From contig NZ_JAHXYH010000009.1 of assembly GCF_019970065.1 (NCBI RefSeq), positions 52,801 through 116,800 on the forward strand: a stretch of 64,000 nt of DNA, written 5' to 3'. Every line of letters begins with the position of its first letter. Within the stretch, counting starts at the first letter, position 1. This DNA is from Chryseobacterium sp. OSA05B. Its GTDB lineage: Bacteria > Bacteroidota > Bacteroidia > Flavobacteriales > Weeksellaceae. The translations under genes were made by a program, and so were the position numbers. Shown piece by piece: positions 8,578 to 16,290 of this stretch. The notes below the pieces were generated by a model, which was not told where the DNA came from, made no database searches, and was given only the letters and a program-made list of their open reading frames with translations.

Positions 8578-9366
8578 TCAATATGTATTATTCAGTCCCC
8601 CATCTAAAGGAATACTGGTCCCGGTAAGATAAGATGAGTATTCTGACGCCAGGAAAGCTGCCAGATGGCCATACTCTTCAGTTTTTCCAAGTCTTTTCAT
8701 TGGAATTTTATTTTCTCTTCCTTTTTTGATTTCTTCCTGAGATTTCCCGGTCTGTTGGGCCTCATGGCTGATCAGATTCTGAATACGCTCCGTATCAAAA
8801 TATCCGGTTAAAATATTATTAACCGTGATCTGATGTTCCGCTATTTCATTGGATAATGTTTTGGCCCATGCAATCACTGCCGAACGGATGGAATTTGAAA
8901 GGGATAAATTATTGATCGGTTCTTTTACAGACAGTGAAGATACATTGATGATACGTCCGCTCTTCTGTTGAATCATATGTGGCAAAGCGAGCAGTGTTGT
9001 CTCACAAACCGTTTTAAAAAGAAGATCAAATGCTTTCTGATAATCATCCACGCCTTTATCTACAGCCAAGCCCGGTTCCGGACCGTTGGTATTATTAACC
9101 AGAATGTCTACAGAATGACTTTCAAAATAATTAGAAATAATGGTTTTGTAGTCCTCAAAATTGGAGAAATCCGCCACGAGATACTGATGCTTCTGATTAG
9201 GATTGATGACCGGAAGTGATGCTACCACGCTCTTAAGTTTCGTTTCATTACGCGCCATGACCGTAACATTAGCACCGCATTTGGCGAGTTCCAGGGCTAT
9301 TCCCAGACCGATTCCCTGGGTGGCTGCTCCTACTAAAGCATTCTTTGAAAAAAGCTGAATATTCAT
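8578..9366 (-). CDS. SDR family oxidoreductase lacking the canonical YxxxK pair
   Basis: A 262-residue classical-length short-chain dehydrogenase/reductase. The nucleotide-binding Gly motif is GAATQGIGLGIALELA (residues 13-28), followed by VMARN, so NADP(H) is likely. NNTNGPEPG (91-99) replaces the usual NNAG. The serine of the active site is present (NVSSLSV, 141-147), but where YxxxK should follow the sequence is LSNSIRSAV, so the Tyr and Lys positions appear as Ser157 and Arg161. The C-terminus has GTSIPLDGGLNN, a standard SDR end. This divergent subgroup is often annotated as 3-oxoacyl-ACP reductase-like, but with the catalytic pair replaced the reaction is uncertain. It stands alone. Confidence 0.85.
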   Translation of the reverse strand: MNIQLFSKNALVGAATQGIGLGIALELAKCGANVTVMARNETKLKSVVASLPVINPNQKHQYLVADFSNFEDYKTIISNYFESHSVDILVNNTNGPEPGLAVDKGVDDYQKAFDLLFKTVCETTLLALPHMIQQKSGRIINVSSLSVKEPINNLSLSNSIRSAVIAWAKTLSNEIAEHQITVNNILTGYFDTERIQNLISHEAQQTGKSQEEIKKGRENKIPMKRLGKTEEYGHLAAFLASEYSSYLTGTSIPLDGGLNNTY

Positions 9367-9463
9367 GAATTGATGGTATTACTGAGTGATTACAGATAAA
9401 TGTAGCAAAAAAGCTTTACATTCTGGTCAATGAACCATTAATAATTACGGATTTAAGCTTTAA

Positions 9464-10630
9464 TTACTGAGGAAGTGCAGGAGGATGGACTCTTTCCGGT
9501 TTCGTAGATAAAGTCCGTAGAAAAGCTTCCAGCTGAGCAATTTCTATATCAGTGAGATCCAGTAATCTCACAAAACTTGATTTTTCCGAGGAAAGTGTAA
9601 TGCCCTGGTGAACTGTTGAGCGTTTTTGGGAATGCTCCGGATTTCCTCTGCTGTAAAACTGAATCACTTCCGTAAGTGTCGTCATAGAGCCATTGTGCAT
9701 CCATGGTCCTGTCCTTGATACTTCACGAAGACCCGGTACACGGAATTTACCGGCATCTTCAGGTTTCTTTGTTACCAGATATCTTCCCAAATCTTCTCCC
9801 TTTGAACCTAATAAAGAAGTCCCGACATTTTCAAACTGATTATTGGAAAAATACCCTGAGCTGTGACAGTTCATACACTGCGCCTTGGTTCTGAAAAGAT
9901 GCAGTCCCATCAACTCATCATCAGAATAAATTTCCGATTTTCCATCAATAAACTGATCGAATTTTGAAGTTCCGCTTTTAATCGTTCTTTCAAAAGCAGC
10001 TATGGCTTTGGAAATCCTGTCTTTTGATACTTTTTTATCGCCAAAAGCTTTTTCAAATAATAATTCATATCCTTTGATTCTGGCAATTTTTCCGGCTGCG
10101 AGATCAATGTGCCCGCTCATTTCCCTTTCGTCACTGATTGGCATTTCCGACTGTTCTTCGAGAGATGCAGCACGTCCGTCCCAGAATAGAGATTTTGCGT
10201 ACGCTACATTGAGGATACTCATCGCATTTCGGATACCAAGCTGTCTATCATGCCCGAAAGAGAAGGTTCTGTTATCACACCACCCCAGTTCCGGATCATG
10301 GCAGGAAGCACAGGCGATCTGATTGGATTTGGAAAGTCGTGGATCAAAGAAAAGCGTTTTTCCCAATACTGCTTTGTTTTCAGAATAGGGATTATCTGCG
10401 GGAAACTGAATGTCAGGAAGATGACCTATCTCAGCAAAATAGGGTTTTGCATCCGGGTCTAAGATCGGTTTTGGCCATTTTGAAGAATCTCCGGAAGAAT
10501 ATAATTTCCTCAGTTCGGCAAGGAACGAGGCTTTTTCTCTGATCTCCTTCTGAACACTGTTGCTGAAACAGTTATTCAAAAGGGAAACCGTAAGAAATGC
10601 AATTAATATCCAGCTTAGGACACTTTTCAT
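9464..10630 (-). CDS. Di-haem cytochrome c peroxidase / MauG family protein
   Basis: A 388-residue exported protein. The N-terminus is hydrophobic (SVLSWILIAFLTVSLLNNC) and may be a signal peptide or a weak lipobox. Two CxxCH haem c sites are present: ACASCHDPELGW (near residue 108) and QCMNCHSSGYF (near residue 253). FFDPRLS before the first haem and MHNGSMTTLTEV late in the protein are family landmarks; the distal Met is in that last motif. Such proteins reduce hydrogen peroxide in the periplasm using c-type cytochrome electrons, or in the MauG branch oxidise protein residues. It is transcribed divergently from the Crp-type regulator at 10863, with a 232 bp shared control region, which suggests but does not prove regulation. 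Confidence 0.9.
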   Translation of the reverse strand: MKSVLSWILIAFLTVSLLNNCFSNSVQKEIREKASFLAELRKLYSSGDSSKWPKPILDPDAKPYFAEIGHLPDIQFPADNPYSENKAVLGKTLFFDPRLSKSNQIACASCHDPELGWCDNRTFSFGHDRQLGIRNAMSILNVAYAKSLFWDGRAASLEEQSEMPISDEREMSGHIDLAAGKIARIKGYELLFEKAFGDKKVSKDRISKAIAAFERTIKSGTSKFDQFIDGKSEIYSDDELMGLHLFRTKAQCMNCHSSGYFSNNQFENVGTSLLGSKGEDLGRYLVTKKPEDAGKFRVPGLREVSRTGPWMHNGSMTTLTEVIQFYSRGNPEHSQKRSTVHQGITLSSEKSSFVRLLDLTDIEIAQLEAFLRTLSTKPERVHPPALPQ

Positions 10631-10837
10631 GAATCATGGAGTTTCCGCAAAAATAGGGAAACTGGATCAATTCATTTAAACAGATATTGTTTATTTAAAT
10701 TTTAGTTGCTCAATTCATTGATTTTAAACACGAATGACACAATTTTTTAAGCCTGATATGTAAAAATATGTCACAAATAAAAGGTACTGTATAATTCAAT
10801 CTGCAATGTTTGAAAAGGACAGATTTTAATATTTACT

Positions 10838-10845
10838 TACTTTTG
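10838..10845 (+). promoter_or_regulatory. Putative -7 box of the Crp-family regulator gene
   Basis: TACTTTTG fits the Bacteroidota -7 consensus TAnnTTTG and lies 18 bp before the ATG at 10863. A clear -33 TTTG at the expected spacing is not obvious. Confidence 0.4.
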
Positions 10846-10862
10846 CAGACCGCTATTTTATT

Positions 10863-11462
10863 ATGGATACAGATACAATACTTTCACAGTTAACAGTACA
10901 TTTCCGAGAGATCATTACGTTGGAAGAGGCAGATATTGAAGCCATCATTCCAGCATTAGAAATTATACACCTCAAAAAAAAGGACTTTCTGCTGAGTGAA
11001 GGACAGGTTTCAAAACATATGCGTTTTATTGTAAAAGGCAGTCTTTATGCCTATTATCTGGATGAAAAAGGCAGAGAAAACACCACCCAGCTGGGTATTG
11101 AAAACTGGTGGGTGAATGATCTGTACAGTTATCTGAGCGGGCAGCCTTCCAGAATGTTTATTCAGGCCAATGAAGAAACTACCGTGATACAGATCAGCAA
11201 GGAAAATCTTGAAATGCTGTATAAAAAAGTTCCCGCCATCTCTGATTTCTGGCGCCTGAAAATGCAGACTGCTTACGTTACCCTGCAGGAACGAACATTC
11301 GAGCATTCAAGAGTTGATGCTTATACCAAATACAGGAATTTTGTTTCTTCCTACCGTAATATCGAGCAGCGCTTCCCACAGTTTATGATCGCTTCCTATC
11401 TGGGAATTACCGTTGAATACCTGAGTTATTTACGAAAAAAACACCTGTCTGACGTTTCTTAA
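10863..11462 (+). CDS. Crp/Fnr family transcriptional regulator
   Basis: A 199-residue regulator. Residues about 20-130 form a cyclic-nucleotide-binding-type beta-roll (HLKKKDFLLSEGQVSKHMRFIVKGSLYAYYLDEKGRE). A helix around 125-150 follows, then a short C-terminal HTH (FMIASYLGITVEYLSYLRKK). This is the compact Bacteroidota subgroup in which the canonical cAMP-binding residues are generally lost; I see no clear R-S/T pair of a cAMP pocket. It is divergent from the cytochrome c peroxidase gene and followed 67 bp later by the small outer membrane protein, so either neighbour could be a target. Confidence 0.85.
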   Translation: MDTDTILSQLTVHFREIITLEEADIEAIIPALEIIHLKKKDFLLSEGQVSKHMRFIVKGSLYAYYLDEKGRENTTQLGIENWWVNDLYSYLSGQPSRMFIQANEETTVIQISKENLEMLYKKVPAISDFWRLKMQTAYVTLQERTFEHSRVDAYTKYRNFVSSYRNIEQRFPQFMIASYLGITVEYLSYLRKKHLSDVS

Positions 11463-11529
11463 GATTTCTTAAGTTGATTCCGTTCTGCCATGGATAATTT
11501 TGCTCCCAGAATTTCAAACGAGTAAAATT

Positions 11530-12150
11530 ATGACGGCAAAATATGCAGCTGCACTGGCTCTTGCATCGGCATTATCCGGGCTGGATGCACAAAAAATTTC
11601 CTATACCCCTGATATTGTTGTGGGACACCGTTCCTATACCTATATGCACAATATCAATTATCAGCTGAATGAACAACTGAAAATCAACAACCTTACTTTA
11701 TTTGACACTGAATACACCAGGGATAAAGACAACATATTTTTCATAAGAAATACATTATCCTACAGCCTTCATAAAAGGTTTAACGTGAATGCTGCTTTCG
11801 GAATGAAAAATCCCGGGGCTTTTTTCAGTGTCTATGCACAATACAAGATCACCGGTCCCTCCTATTCTTTTTCCTATTCTCTGGGAACTACCTATCAGAA
11901 AGGGTTTTCTCTTGAACAGTCTGTATCATTGGAATATGCTCCTTACCTGAAGGAGAACCTTCAGGGGTATTTTAGTGTGCTGGCGATCGGAAATATAGAT
12001 GACAGCGGCTATCCCAGAGGGCTGCAGTTCGTCAGACTAGGTTTGAAGCAGGATAAAATGATGTATGGTGTTGCCACTAATTTTGACCAATTTAATAATG
12101 CCAAAAAGACCCTGGAAAATATCGGAGCATTCGTAAAATATAATTTTTAA
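11530..12150 (+). CDS. Small exported protein, probable outer membrane beta-barrel
   Basis: I chose ATG 11530 because it gives a clean signal peptide (MTAKYAAALALASALSGLDAQ); a frame extension to TTG 11500 adds only ten unlikely residues. The mature part, about 185 residues, is made of alternating polar/aromatic strands (SYTYMHNINYQLNE, FFSVYAQYKITGPSYSFSYS, FVRLGLKQDKMMYGV) and ends with a terminal aromatic, VKYNF, typical of BAM-assembled outer membrane barrels. I do not recognise a specific family. It lies 67 bp after the Crp-type regulator on the same strand. Confidence 0.6.
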   Translation: MTAKYAAALALASALSGLDAQKISYTPDIVVGHRSYTYMHNINYQLNEQLKINNLTLFDTEYTRDKDNIFFIRNTLSYSLHKRFNVNAAFGMKNPGAFFSVYAQYKITGPSYSFSYSLGTTYQKGFSLEQSVSLEYAPYLKENLQGYFSVLAIGNIDDSGYPRGLQFVRLGLKQDKMMYGVATNFDQFNNAKKTLENIGAFVKYNF

Positions 12151-12212
12151 GTAATACAGGAAGACTGGAACTCAGAAGCAGGAAGAAAGAAGTTATTGAG
12201 CCAGCCTCTCTG

Positions 12213-12252
<40 letters not shown>

Positions 12253-12259
12253 TAACAAC

Positions 12260-12661
12260 ATGAACAGAAACATTGATTTAGGACTTTTTATCACCAGAAT
12301 AGCTATCGGATTTCCGATGCTGGTTTATGGAATCAGTAAACTGATACACGGAGTCGGGTTTATAGAAAATATGATGGTACAGCGGGGTCTTCCACCCTTC
12401 TTTGCTTATGGTGTCTTTATGGGTGAAATTATAGCACCGGTTATGATCATTGCGGGATTCCGTATAAGACTGGCGGGATTGATTTTTGCAGCCAACTGTT
12501 TTACGGCAATTATCCTTGCACAGACCGGCAGCCTATTCAAACTTAATGAATTCGGAGGATGGGCGCTGGAACTCCTGGCGATCTATATGCTGGTAGGATT
12601 AAGCTTCTTTTTTGCCGGCGCTGGAAAATATGCAGTTTCGACGAAAAGTAAATGGGATTAA
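12260..12661 (+). CDS. DoxX family membrane protein
   Basis: A 133-residue protein with four hydrophobic segments (GLFITRIAIGFPMLVYGI; GVFMGEIIAPVMIIAGF; LAGLIFAANCFTAIILA; ALELLAIYMLVGLSFFFAG). The pattern R-I-x-x-G-x-x-M-x-x-G-x-x-K-L near the N-terminus and the late GG-x-A-L-E-L-L motif are typical of DoxX/DoxD-like proteins. Members are inner membrane proteins tied loosely to quinone/thiosulfate or redox-stress functions; the biochemical role of this one is unknown. The gene is preceded directly by the TAA microsatellite and followed by a hairpin terminator, so it is a single-gene unit. Confidence 0.85.
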   Translation: MNRNIDLGLFITRIAIGFPMLVYGISKLIHGVGFIENMMVQRGLPPFFAYGVFMGEIIAPVMIIAGFRIRLAGLIFAANCFTAIILAQTGSLFKLNEFGGWALELLAIYMLVGLSFFFAGAGKYAVSTKSKWD

Positions 12662-12696
12662 GGTCAATTTCCAATGTGAAATGTATAATCCATGGA

Positions 12697-12722
12697 AGAG
12701 ACTGTCTCAGGGCAGTCTTTTT
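12697..12722 (+). terminator. Terminator after the DoxX gene
   Basis: AGACTG and CAGTCT form a six-base-pair stem around an eight-base loop, followed by a T run. It starts 36 bp after the DoxX stop codon. Confidence 0.65.
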
Positions 12723-12728
12723 CAGTTT

Positions 12729-13253
12729 TTATAGTAAAGAAATCCTTTTCTGCTCATTTTGAATTTCAACATAAAACCCACTATAATATTCAACCAAGTC
12801 ATCTAATGAAAATCCACGGTTCAGGCCGCTCGTATTGGGCAGAACCCAAACGATGGAACCACAGAAATCTTCAGGCTGCAGCCCCCATGAAATCTGCTTC
12901 TTTTTGGAGAACGCCTGGTACGCAGCTTTACCGAGAAATACAATATATTTCGGATGAAATTCTGTTATTTTCACTTTAAAAGATTCTAATGAACTGTCAA
13001 ATTCATCTTTTGAAAGCTCATCGGCTCGGGAGGTTGCTCTTGCTACAGCAGTCGTGAGTCCCAATCCGAAATCCAGAATACTTCTGTCATTCTCCGCTTC
13101 AATCTGGTATGGGGTAAATCCTGCCTGGTGCATTACTTTCCAAAACCGGTTACTTCTTCCCGAAAAATGGTGCCCGTCTTCAGCAGATTTCAATCCGGGA
13201 TTAATTCCGCAAAAAATAACAGTAAGGTCTTTGGCAATAATATCTTTTAACAT
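12729..13253 (-). CDS. mug: G/U mismatch-specific uracil-DNA glycosylase (Mug, UDG family 2)
   Basis: A 174-residue cytosolic DNA repair enzyme. Motif 1 is IFCGINPGLKSA (residues about 14-25), with the Asn of GINPG expected to position the catalytic water. GHHFSGRSNRFWKVM follows, with the NRFW signature. The second motif is WVLPNTSGLNRGF (residues about 136-148), where NTSG corresponds to the NPSG of family 2. Length fits the family. It removes uracil or ethenocytosine from mismatches. It converges with the DoxX gene across a short terminator and overlaps no other gene. Confidence 0.9.
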   Translation of the reverse strand: MLKDIIAKDLTVIFCGINPGLKSAEDGHHFSGRSNRFWKVMHQAGFTPYQIEAENDRSILDFGLGLTTAVARATSRADELSKDEFDSSLESFKVKITEFHPKYIVFLGKAAYQAFSKKKQISWGLQPEDFCGSIVWVLPNTSGLNRGFSLDDLVEYYSGFYVEIQNEQKRISLL

Positions 13254-13443
13254 AAATATGAAGCTCTACTTGTATGGATCCGAGTTTTCAAAGGTCATTC
13301 TGAAAACTTACCACAGACAGCAAGATAATATTTATTTTAAAATATACAGTGATCATCTCTGTTGTCATTGATTATCAATTAAAAAAAATTTAAAAAAACA
13401 ATTATGGCATGAATATTATTGTATATCATCTAAATACACCAAG

Positions 13444-13746
13444 ATGGAAAATATGTTACAAAATATCGACCTGATCCATCGGTACCTGTCAGTCAGTATA
13501 GCAGATCAGTTTCATATCAATGTGGATTTGGAAGGTGAATATATCTTTACACAGAATATTGTTTCTAAAAAGATCATCATTGCCACTACATTTACAGATA
13601 AAATACTGTCTGATCGTCAGTTGAAATTATTTTTATCAGCATTGATTACTGAAATTAATAATGGAAGATGTACGTTTGAGCTTATCCGTGAAAGGATCAG
13701 ACATTATGAAGAAATAAGGCGGCGGCCTGCCAGAAGGATTATTTAG
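13444..13746 (+). CDS. Hypothetical 100-residue protein
   Basis: The frame starts with ATGGAAAAT after an A/T-rich leader and ends just before a good terminator, so it is probably a real one-gene unit. The protein has no signal peptide or membrane segment. Its middle is beta-like (QFHINVDLEGEYIFT, KKIIIATTF) and the C-terminus is strongly basic (FELIRERIRHYEEIRRRPARR). I recognise no family. Confidence 0.55.
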   Translation: MENMLQNIDLIHRYLSVSIADQFHINVDLEGEYIFTQNIVSKKIIIATTFTDKILSDRQLKLFLSALITEINNGRCTFELIRERIRHYEEIRRRPARRII

Positions 13747-13783
13747 AAAAAAATCCCTACAAATGCTGTAAGGATTCTTTTTT
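13747..13783 (+). terminator. Terminator after the 100-residue protein gene
   Basis: AATCC-TACA pairs with TGTA-GGATT around an AATGC loop, with a T6 run behind and an A run in front. It starts within 10 bp of the stop codon. Confidence 0.75.
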
Positions 13784-14107
13784 GTATTATAATTGTTCGG
13801 ATAAGAGTTGATTCTTTATTTCTTTATATGTTCTTTTGCCTTGAAGCAAAATGAACCAAAAATTCAAGACTGGAAACTTCCACTAAAAATGAAATCTGTT
13901 CTTTAAAAATTCTAAAACTCGTGCGGTAGCAATCTATGTTTAGAATCAATATTGATCCCGCACTCAAACAATAGAATTTTTTTAACGTTCACAGAATTCA
14001 TTTTCTTAACGTTCCATTTTCCAGGTCGCATCCAGACCATTTTGTAACCTAAAGGTTTTACAAACAAAAGCTCTTCTTTGTTAGAAATAACAATTGATTT
14101 CAATCTA

Positions 14108-14470
14108 TTATTTTAAATATTTAGCCACTTTATCTTCCAGATCATCCAGATTAAACGGTTTTGCCACATAATCATCAGCCTGAGCTTCCTCAGCAAGTCT
14201 CACGATATCATTGTTGGCCGTCACATAGATGACAGGAATAGATTTGAACTCATCATGACTTTTTAAAAGTTTAGTAGCCTCTACTCCGCCGATCTTCGGG
14301 ATCCAGTTGTCCATAAGAATAACATCCGGCTGAAACTGCGCCACTTTTTCCAATATGTCATGAGATGTTTCTGAAATTTCGACCTGATAACCATTCTCTT
14401 CGAAAATGATGGTAATAACTTCTAAAATAGTTGTATCATCATCAAAAATCAAAATTTTCTTTGTACTCAT
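14108..14470 (-). CDS. Single-domain response regulator (CheY-like receiver)
   Basis: A 120-residue stand-alone receiver domain: acidic pocket FDDD at 9-12, phosphoacceptor Asp54 in VILMDNWIP, conserved Thr in YVTANND, and Lys in VAKPF. There is no output domain, so it presumably relays phosphate or binds a partner. It is the last gene of the minus-strand signalling operon starting at 21382, 40 bp after CheB. Its likely phosphodonors are the kinases encoded upstream in the same operon. Confidence 0.9.
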   Translation of the reverse strand: MSTKKILIFDDDTTILEVITIIFEENGYQVEISETSHDILEKVAQFQPDVILMDNWIPKIGGVEATKLLKSHDEFKSIPVIYVTANNDIVRLAEEAQADDYVAKPFNLDDLEDKVAKYLK

Positions 14471-14510
14471 AGTAGTTCTATTTAAATCTTAAGTTTATTT
14501 AATTTCTTTT

Positions 14511-15083
14511 TTACAGCTGATTGATATAGTCCGCCAAATTATCAGGCTTAATGATCAGATCATAGTCAACTTCCTGGACCGCATGTTTGGGCATATAATC
14601 AACCTCTGCAGTTTCCGGCTCCTGAATCCAGACTCTTCCTTTGTTCTTTTTAATAAATCCCAAACCTTCCACGCCATCAGCATTGGCTCCTGACAGCAAA
14701 ACGCCGACAAGATTTTCACCATATACTTCCGCCGCAGACTTGAAGGTTACATCAATTGACGGGCGGGAATAGTTCATCTTTTCTGAAAAATCCAGCGACA
14801 TCATTTTTTTGTTTTCGAACAGCAAATGATAATCTGCAGGGACTATATATATTTTATTAACTTCAATCTCCGTTTTGTCATCCACCTCGATCACTTCCAT
14901 CGGAACAAACTGCTGCAGTAAGGTCTGTAAAACATTGGTTGAGGATGCTTTACGGTGTACGACCAGCAGTATGGGGAAACTTAATTCGGTTTTTATTTTT
15001 TTCAGCATTTCCAGAATGACCTGCAGGCTTCCTGCTGATCCTCCTATCACTACCAATTCTGTCTTTGTGTTTTCAGGTTCCAT
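14511..15083 (-). CDS. CheB-type protein-glutamate methylesterase domain, without receiver
   Basis: The chosen ATG at 15083 gives about 190 residues; an upstream ATG at 15131 would overlap cheR by 38 bp and add a low-complexity tail. The protein is the CheB catalytic domain alone: Ser in IGGSAGSLQVI, His in LLVVHRKASS, and Asp in LLSGANADGVEG match the Ser-His-Asp triad. The N-terminal receiver of chemotaxis CheB is absent, so regulation would have to come from the separate receivers in the operon. It is next to CheR. No chemoreceptor, CheA or CheW is present, so the substrate is not an obvious MCP and may be the CHASE3/HAMP kinase encoded upstream. Confidence 0.85.
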   Translation of the reverse strand: MEPENTKTELVVIGGSAGSLQVILEMLKKIKTELSFPILLVVHRKASSTNVLQTLLQQFVPMEVIEVDDKTEIEVNKIYIVPADYHLLFENKKMMSLDFSEKMNYSRPSIDVTFKSAAEVYGENLVGVLLSGANADGVEGLGFIKKNKGRVWIQEPETAEVDYMPKHAVQEVDYDLIIKPDNLADYINQL

Positions 15084-15093
15084 GGTCAATATA

Positions 15094-15924
15094 TTAGATG
15101 TGCTCTGTTTTTTTCCAGATTCGCTGGTCATCGACCTGGTGGTATACTTTATCCAGTTTTGAAAATCTCAGGGTTTCCTTTGATCCTAAAGCCAGATATC
15201 CCAAATTTTCAAGGCTGTTGTCAAAAAGTTTAAAAACGCGCTCCTGCAGTTCCCGGTCAAAATAGATCAGTACATTTCTGCAAATGATCAGCTGGAAACT
15301 ATTGAAAGAACTGTCTGAAACCAGATTATGAGTGGATAATATCAACTTTTCCTGTAAGCTTTTATCAAATCTCACACTGTCATAATTAGCCGTATAATAA
15401 TCTGAAAAATCCTTTTTCCCGCCGGACAAAATATAGTTCTCCGAATACAGCTTCATCTGCTGCAGAGGAAAAACCCCTGCCCTGGCCGTTTCCAAAACGG
15501 TAGGATTCAGGTCTGTCCCGTAGATCAGTGATTTGTGGTAGAGATTGGCTTCTTTAAGCAAAATAGCCATTGAATAGGCTTCTTCCCCTGTAGAGCATCC
15601 CGCCACCCATATTCTGATCAGCGGATACGTTCCCAGCTGCGGCAAAATTTTTTCTCTGAGCTTTTTAAAGAACAGCGGATCCCGGAACATTTCGGTAACG
15701 TTCACCGTGATTTCTTCTACAAAACGTTTCAGGTATTCGGGATCATTGAGAACGGTGTACCTCAGCTCCGCGAAACTGGTGAATCTGTCGATCAGACAAA
15801 TCCGATTGACCCGGCGTTTAAAAGAAGCTCTGCTATACTCAGAAAAATCATACCCATACATCTCATAAACATCTTTTATCAAGTATTCTACTTCTTCATC
15901 TTTTACGATACTTGGTTCCAGCAT
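15094..15924 (-). CDS. CheR-type protein-glutamate methyltransferase
   Basis: A 276-residue SAM-dependent methyltransferase. Residues about 10-75 are the CheR N-terminal helical domain (YGYDFSEYSRASFKRRVNR). The SAM-binding motif is IRIWVAGCSTGEEAYSMAI near residues 105-123. TVNVTEMFRDP and LIICRNVLIYFD are further CheR signatures. It would methylate glutamates on a signalling partner, opposed by the adjacent CheB. The gene starts on the base after the stop of the receiver gene at 15925-16290, consistent with translational coupling. Confidence 0.9.
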   Translation of the reverse strand: MLEPSIVKDEEVEYLIKDVYEMYGYDFSEYSRASFKRRVNRICLIDRFTSFAELRYTVLNDPEYLKRFVEEITVNVTEMFRDPLFFKKLREKILPQLGTYPLIRIWVAGCSTGEEAYSMAILLKEANLYHKSLIYGTDLNPTVLETARAGVFPLQQMKLYSENYILSGGKKDFSDYYTANYDSVRFDKSLQEKLILSTHNLVSDSSFNSFQLIICRNVLIYFDRELQERVFKLFDNSLENLGYLALGSKETLRFSKLDKVYHQVDDQRIWKKTEHI

Positions 15925-16290
15925 TTATGACAGTTTTTCGATGGCAATCATTAACTGGTCTACGTCCACAGGTTTTGAGACATAGTCCTGAGCTCCCACA
16001 TCCAGGCATTTCTGACGGTCTTCCGGCATGGCCTGAGCTGTAACGGAAATCACAGGAATCTGGCTTATAGACGGTGTATTTCTAATCATTTTGATGGCTT
16101 CATATCCATCCATTTCAGGCATCATCATATCCATAAGGACGATGTCTATTGCCTTTTCTTTTAATATCTGAATGGCTTCCTGAGCCATTGTACAGCTTTC
16201 AATCTGATATCCTCTTGATTTCAGCGTCAGCTTCAGTGCAAATATATTACGTGGATCATCGTCCACAATCAAAATCTTCTTATTCATCAT
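15925..16290 (-). CDS. Single-domain response regulator (CheY-like receiver)
   Basis: A 121-residue receiver: acidic pocket VDDD at 9-12, Asp54 in VLMDMMMPEMDGYE, Thr in SVTAQAM, and Lys in VSKPVDVDQL. It closely resembles the third receiver of the hybrid kinase encoded just upstream (VILMDMMMPEMDGYE and ISKPVDIDQL), which suggests duplication of that domain. It abuts both neighbours with no intergenic space, between the hybrid kinase and CheR. Confidence 0.9.
   Translation of the reverse strand: MMNKKILIVDDDPRNIFALKLTLKSRGYQIESCTMAQEAIQILKEKAIDIVLMDMMMPEMDGYEAIKMIRNTPSISQIPVISVTAQAMPEDRQKCLDVGAQDYVSKPVDVDQLMIAIEKLS

Noticed and set aside
13912..14103. Short minus-strand frame after the last receiver of the kinase operon
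   Set aside because: It has no ATG (first codon TTG), lies in the same frame as the receiver just after its stop, and resembles no family; probably read-through noise.
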